Part shown: positions 5,425-7,122 of the stretch, piece by piece
Numbering within the stretch: the first letter of the stretch is position 1
Layout: the number at the start of each line of letters is the position of its first letter
Source: Bacillota bacterium
GTDB taxonomy: Bacteria; Bacillota; Clostridia; Peptostreptococcales; Anaerovoracaceae
DNA: 7,122 bases
NCBI GenBank assembly: GCA_017523605.1
Contig: JAFWVZ010000075.1
Span: 1 to 7,122 of the forward strand
Direction: 5' to 3'
The notes under the pieces: model-generated
Database searches by the model: none
What the model was told of the DNA's origin: nothing
What the model saw: the letters and a program-made list of their open reading frames with translations, nothing else
Translations under genes and position numbers: made by a program

Positions 5425-7122
5425 ATGGCAGAAGAAACTAAAGTAGTTAAAAAGGATACCAAGAGCGATCAGGCAAAGACCGGCGCTTCCAAGGTACAGA
5501 TAAGGCAGGTGGACATAGCCATCATCCAGGCCCAGCGCGAAAAAGCGATGAAAGAGGGTCAGAAGAAGGCAGAAGCCAGTCAGAAGAAGGCCGCTCCGGC
5601 GGTCAGGAAGGAGACGGCCCAGCAGGCTCCGAAAGGTTCGCCTGTTCCCAGATCCGCTGTTCCTGTAGGAAAGCCCATGCCTAAGAGCCCTATAGGTACG
5701 CCGATGCCCAAGAATGCCTTCGGAACTCCTATGCCGAAGAGCCCCATGGGCAAGCCTATGCCGAAAAGCGCGGTTCCGCAGAAAAAGGCGGACGTTCCTC
5801 AGCCGGAAAAGGCCGAGGCTCCTTCTGATGCAAAGATCACGGATGCTCCCGTAAAGACCGAGATCCCCGCAGTAAAGACCGAAGCCCCGGAAGTTAAGCC
5901 TGCTGAGACTGTAAAAACGGCAGTAAAGAAGGCCGAGCCCAAGGCTGAAAAGCTTGTCGAAAAGGCAGATGAAGTAAAGGCTGCCGAGCCCGAAAAGAAG
6001 CCGGAAGCAGAAAGACCTGCCGAAAAGAAGGAAACTGCTGTAAAGGAAGAAAAAGCCGCAGAGACCCAAAAACCCGAAAAAGAGGCTCCGGCTGCTGAGA
6101 CATAGCAGGAAGAGAAGGCTCCCGAAAAGGCTGAAAAGGCAGAAAAGACCGAAGAAAAGACAGAGGTAAAACCTGTTCAGACAGAGGAAGAGAAGAAACC
6201 TGAAACAAAGCCTGCCGCAAAAGCGGAAGATAAGCCTTCAGAAAAAACGGATGCTAAGGCGGAAGAAAAGCATGCCGAAAAGCCAGCTGAAAAGAAGCCT
6301 GTTGATTATGTTCCCAACATCGGCGTAAAGATAATAAGCCGCGCCGCGGATCAGCCCAAGCCCGCTTCGCAGCCCGCAAAACAGAAACCTGCTAAAGGCA
6401 AGGACGGACAGAAGGAAGGAGACCGCAGAAGAGGCGGTCAGCAGCAGGACGGGCAGAAGCGTACTCCAAAGGAGTTCGTCGGCAAGAAGAAAGACGGCGA
6501 AGACAGCGCTTCTCCGAGAAGAAAACAGGCCGCTAAGACCGACGCCAGAGGCGAAAAGGTAGTTGCTTACACTGCTCCTACCGGCGGCGACAAGAGAGGC
6601 CGCAAGAGCAAGGATAAGGACAGGGAGAAGGACGACCGCGGCAGGAACAAGTTCGGCCGCGAAGAAGTTCCCGCCGATCTTACCAGGAACATCAAGAAGA
6701 AGCACAGCAAATATAAGGAAGCCAAGGTAGAGGAAGTCGAAGTGCTTTCCGCCGAGGTCGAAGAAGCCATCGCTACCGGCGGCGTAGTCATCAACGTTCC
6801 TATCACTCTCGCTGGATTCTGCGAGCAGGTGGAATGCACTCCGTCCCAGGCGATAATGGCCCTCATGAAGATGGGTATCATGGCTAACGTTAACCAGAAT
6901 CTGGACGAAGAGACCGCTGTTCTTCTCGGAATGGAGCTTGGTATAAACGTTGCCGTAAAGAAGGTGGAAGAAGTAGAAGAAGAGGAAGGCATAGATCTCC
7001 ACGAAGATACTGCTTCCGAGCTTAAGCCCAGACCGCCGATCGTTACTGTAATGGGCCACGTAGACCACGGTAAGACATCCATACTGGACGCTATCAGAAA
7101 GACCAACGTTACAGCAGGCGAG
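5425..7122 (+). CDS. infB: Translation initiation factor IF-2, 3' end off the window, interrupted by in-frame TAG at 6103-6105
   Basis: GTPase that places initiator tRNA on the 30S subunit and promotes subunit joining. The same frame holds 566 codons to the window edge, with one TAG at codon 227. Order: a basic/hydrophobic start (VQIRQVDIAIIQAQREKA, residues 29-46), four nine-residue PMPK repeats (82-117), a long Lys/Glu/Pro/Ala-rich disordered region (about 118-292), VPNIGVKII near 295-305, an Arg/Lys/Gly-rich stretch, an IF2_N domain at about 458-510 (VPITLAGF through LGMELGINV), and the G domain with P-loop GHVDHGKT at 544-551. About 540 residues precede the P-loop, much longer than in B. 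subtilis. ATG 5425 has GGGAGA at 5413-5418. Domains match on both sides of the TAG with no frameshift, so this is one gene. IF-2 is essential, hence the TAG is an error, a tolerated nonsense change or a decoded codon. Strictly by the standard code it would be a pseudogene. Confidence 0.85.
5668..5775 (+). repeat. Four tandem 27-base units encoding a PMPK nonapeptide repeat in IF-2
   Basis: Units at 5668-5694, 5695-5721, 5722-5748 and 5749-5775 encode GKPMPKSPI, GTPMPKNAF, GTPMPKSPM and GKPMPKSAV (IF-2 residues 82-117). Period is exactly nine residues. Synonymous codons differ among copies (CCC ATG CCT, CCG ATG CCC, CCT ATG CCG), so the repeat is not a fresh DNA duplication. A weaker related unit, GSPVPRSAV, lies just upstream. 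Confidence 0.9.
6103..6105 (+). other. infB: In-frame TAG (amber) codon inside infB
   Basis: The context reads GAG ACA TAG CAG GAA GAG. A neighbouring imperfect repeat places glutamine at the matching position: AAETQKPEKEAP precedes AAET-TAG-QEEKAPEK. This suggests a CAG or CAA codon turned to TAG by a single transition, or an amber codon read as glutamine. The frame is identical before and after, so no insertion or deletion is involved. Confidence 0.9.
6730..6744 (+). promoter_or_regulatory. infB: Possible internal IF-2 start (GAGG plus GTG)
   Basis: GTG at 6742-6744 (codon 440) is the first ATG, GTG or TTG in frame after the TAG at 6103-6105. GAGG at 6730-6733 lies eight bases before it. 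A product starting here (VLSAEVEEAIATGG) would keep the IF2_N and all later domains. GAG GAA codon pairs are common in this Glu-rich gene, so the match could be chance. Confidence 0.25.

Noticed and set aside
5395..6069. Long antisense open frame over the infB 5' region
   Set aside because: Same cause: in register with infB, which rarely uses TTA, CTA or TCA. The product is a low-complexity mirror of the Lys/Glu/Pro/Ala region.
5425..6105. A separate 226-residue Lys/Glu/Pro-rich protein ending at the TAG
   Set aside because: Its frame continues without shift into IF-2 IF2_N and G domains, and it starts at the proper infB site, so it is the N-terminal part of IF-2.
6103..6105. Pyrrolysine insertion at the infB TAG
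   Set aside because: The residue lies in a disordered low-complexity linker where pyrrolysine has no evident role, and the neighbouring repeat points to glutamine.
6238..7068. 276-codon antisense open frame over the infB middle
   Set aside because: In register with infB and bounded by its rare TCA codon at 6238; no domain and no independent ribosome binding site noted.

Overview
The window is a core-genome segment of a bacterium, most likely a member of the Bacillota, class Clostridia. The evidence is the gene order (S2P-type protease, ispG, then rimP-nusA-ylxR-infB), a strong AGGAGG-type ribosome binding site, a Bacillota-style YlxR and a mixed codon usage with many AGG, AGA and ATA codons. 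Base composition looks close to balanced. A narrower placement (a Lachnospiraceae-like lineage) is only a guess. All genes are on the plus strand.

Layout. Bases 1-774 hold the C-terminal three quarters or so of RseP (PDZ domain and second catalytic motif; the HExxH helix lies off the left edge). Bases 824-1891 are a complete ispG, the penultimate step of the MEP isoprenoid pathway. One base later comes a complete MATE-family efflux gene (1893-3278), sitting where related genomes usually carry polC. A 109-base gap then holds a good extended -10 promoter and an 11-bp perfect hairpin directly before rimP. From there a tight translation/transcription-factor operon runs rimP (3388-3867), nusA (3882-5138), ylxR (5139-5405) and infB (from 5425, running off the right edge just after the P-loop). 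The ylxQ (L7Ae-like) gene often found between ylxR and infB is absent.

How the genes work together. RseP and IspG belong to the envelope/isoprenoid block often found next to the nusA operon. RimP matures the 30S subunit, NusA tunes RNA polymerase pausing and termination, YlxR is an RNA-binding modulator reported to act on RNase P, and IF-2 delivers initiator tRNA.

The most notable point is an in-frame TAG at 6103-6105 in infB. Reading frame and IF-2 homology continue unchanged on both sides for at least another 339 codons. This is a nonsense change or sequence error in the dispensable N-terminal linker, or a decoded amber codon. The 212 codons after it contain no ATG, GTG or TTG, so restart options are few. 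Other points of interest are a SAP/HeH-like tail on NusA, a four-copy nine-residue PMPK repeat in IF-2, and the rimP leader hairpin. I see no mobile element, CRISPR array, tRNA or rRNA, and nothing that clearly makes this a new defence or metabolic system.
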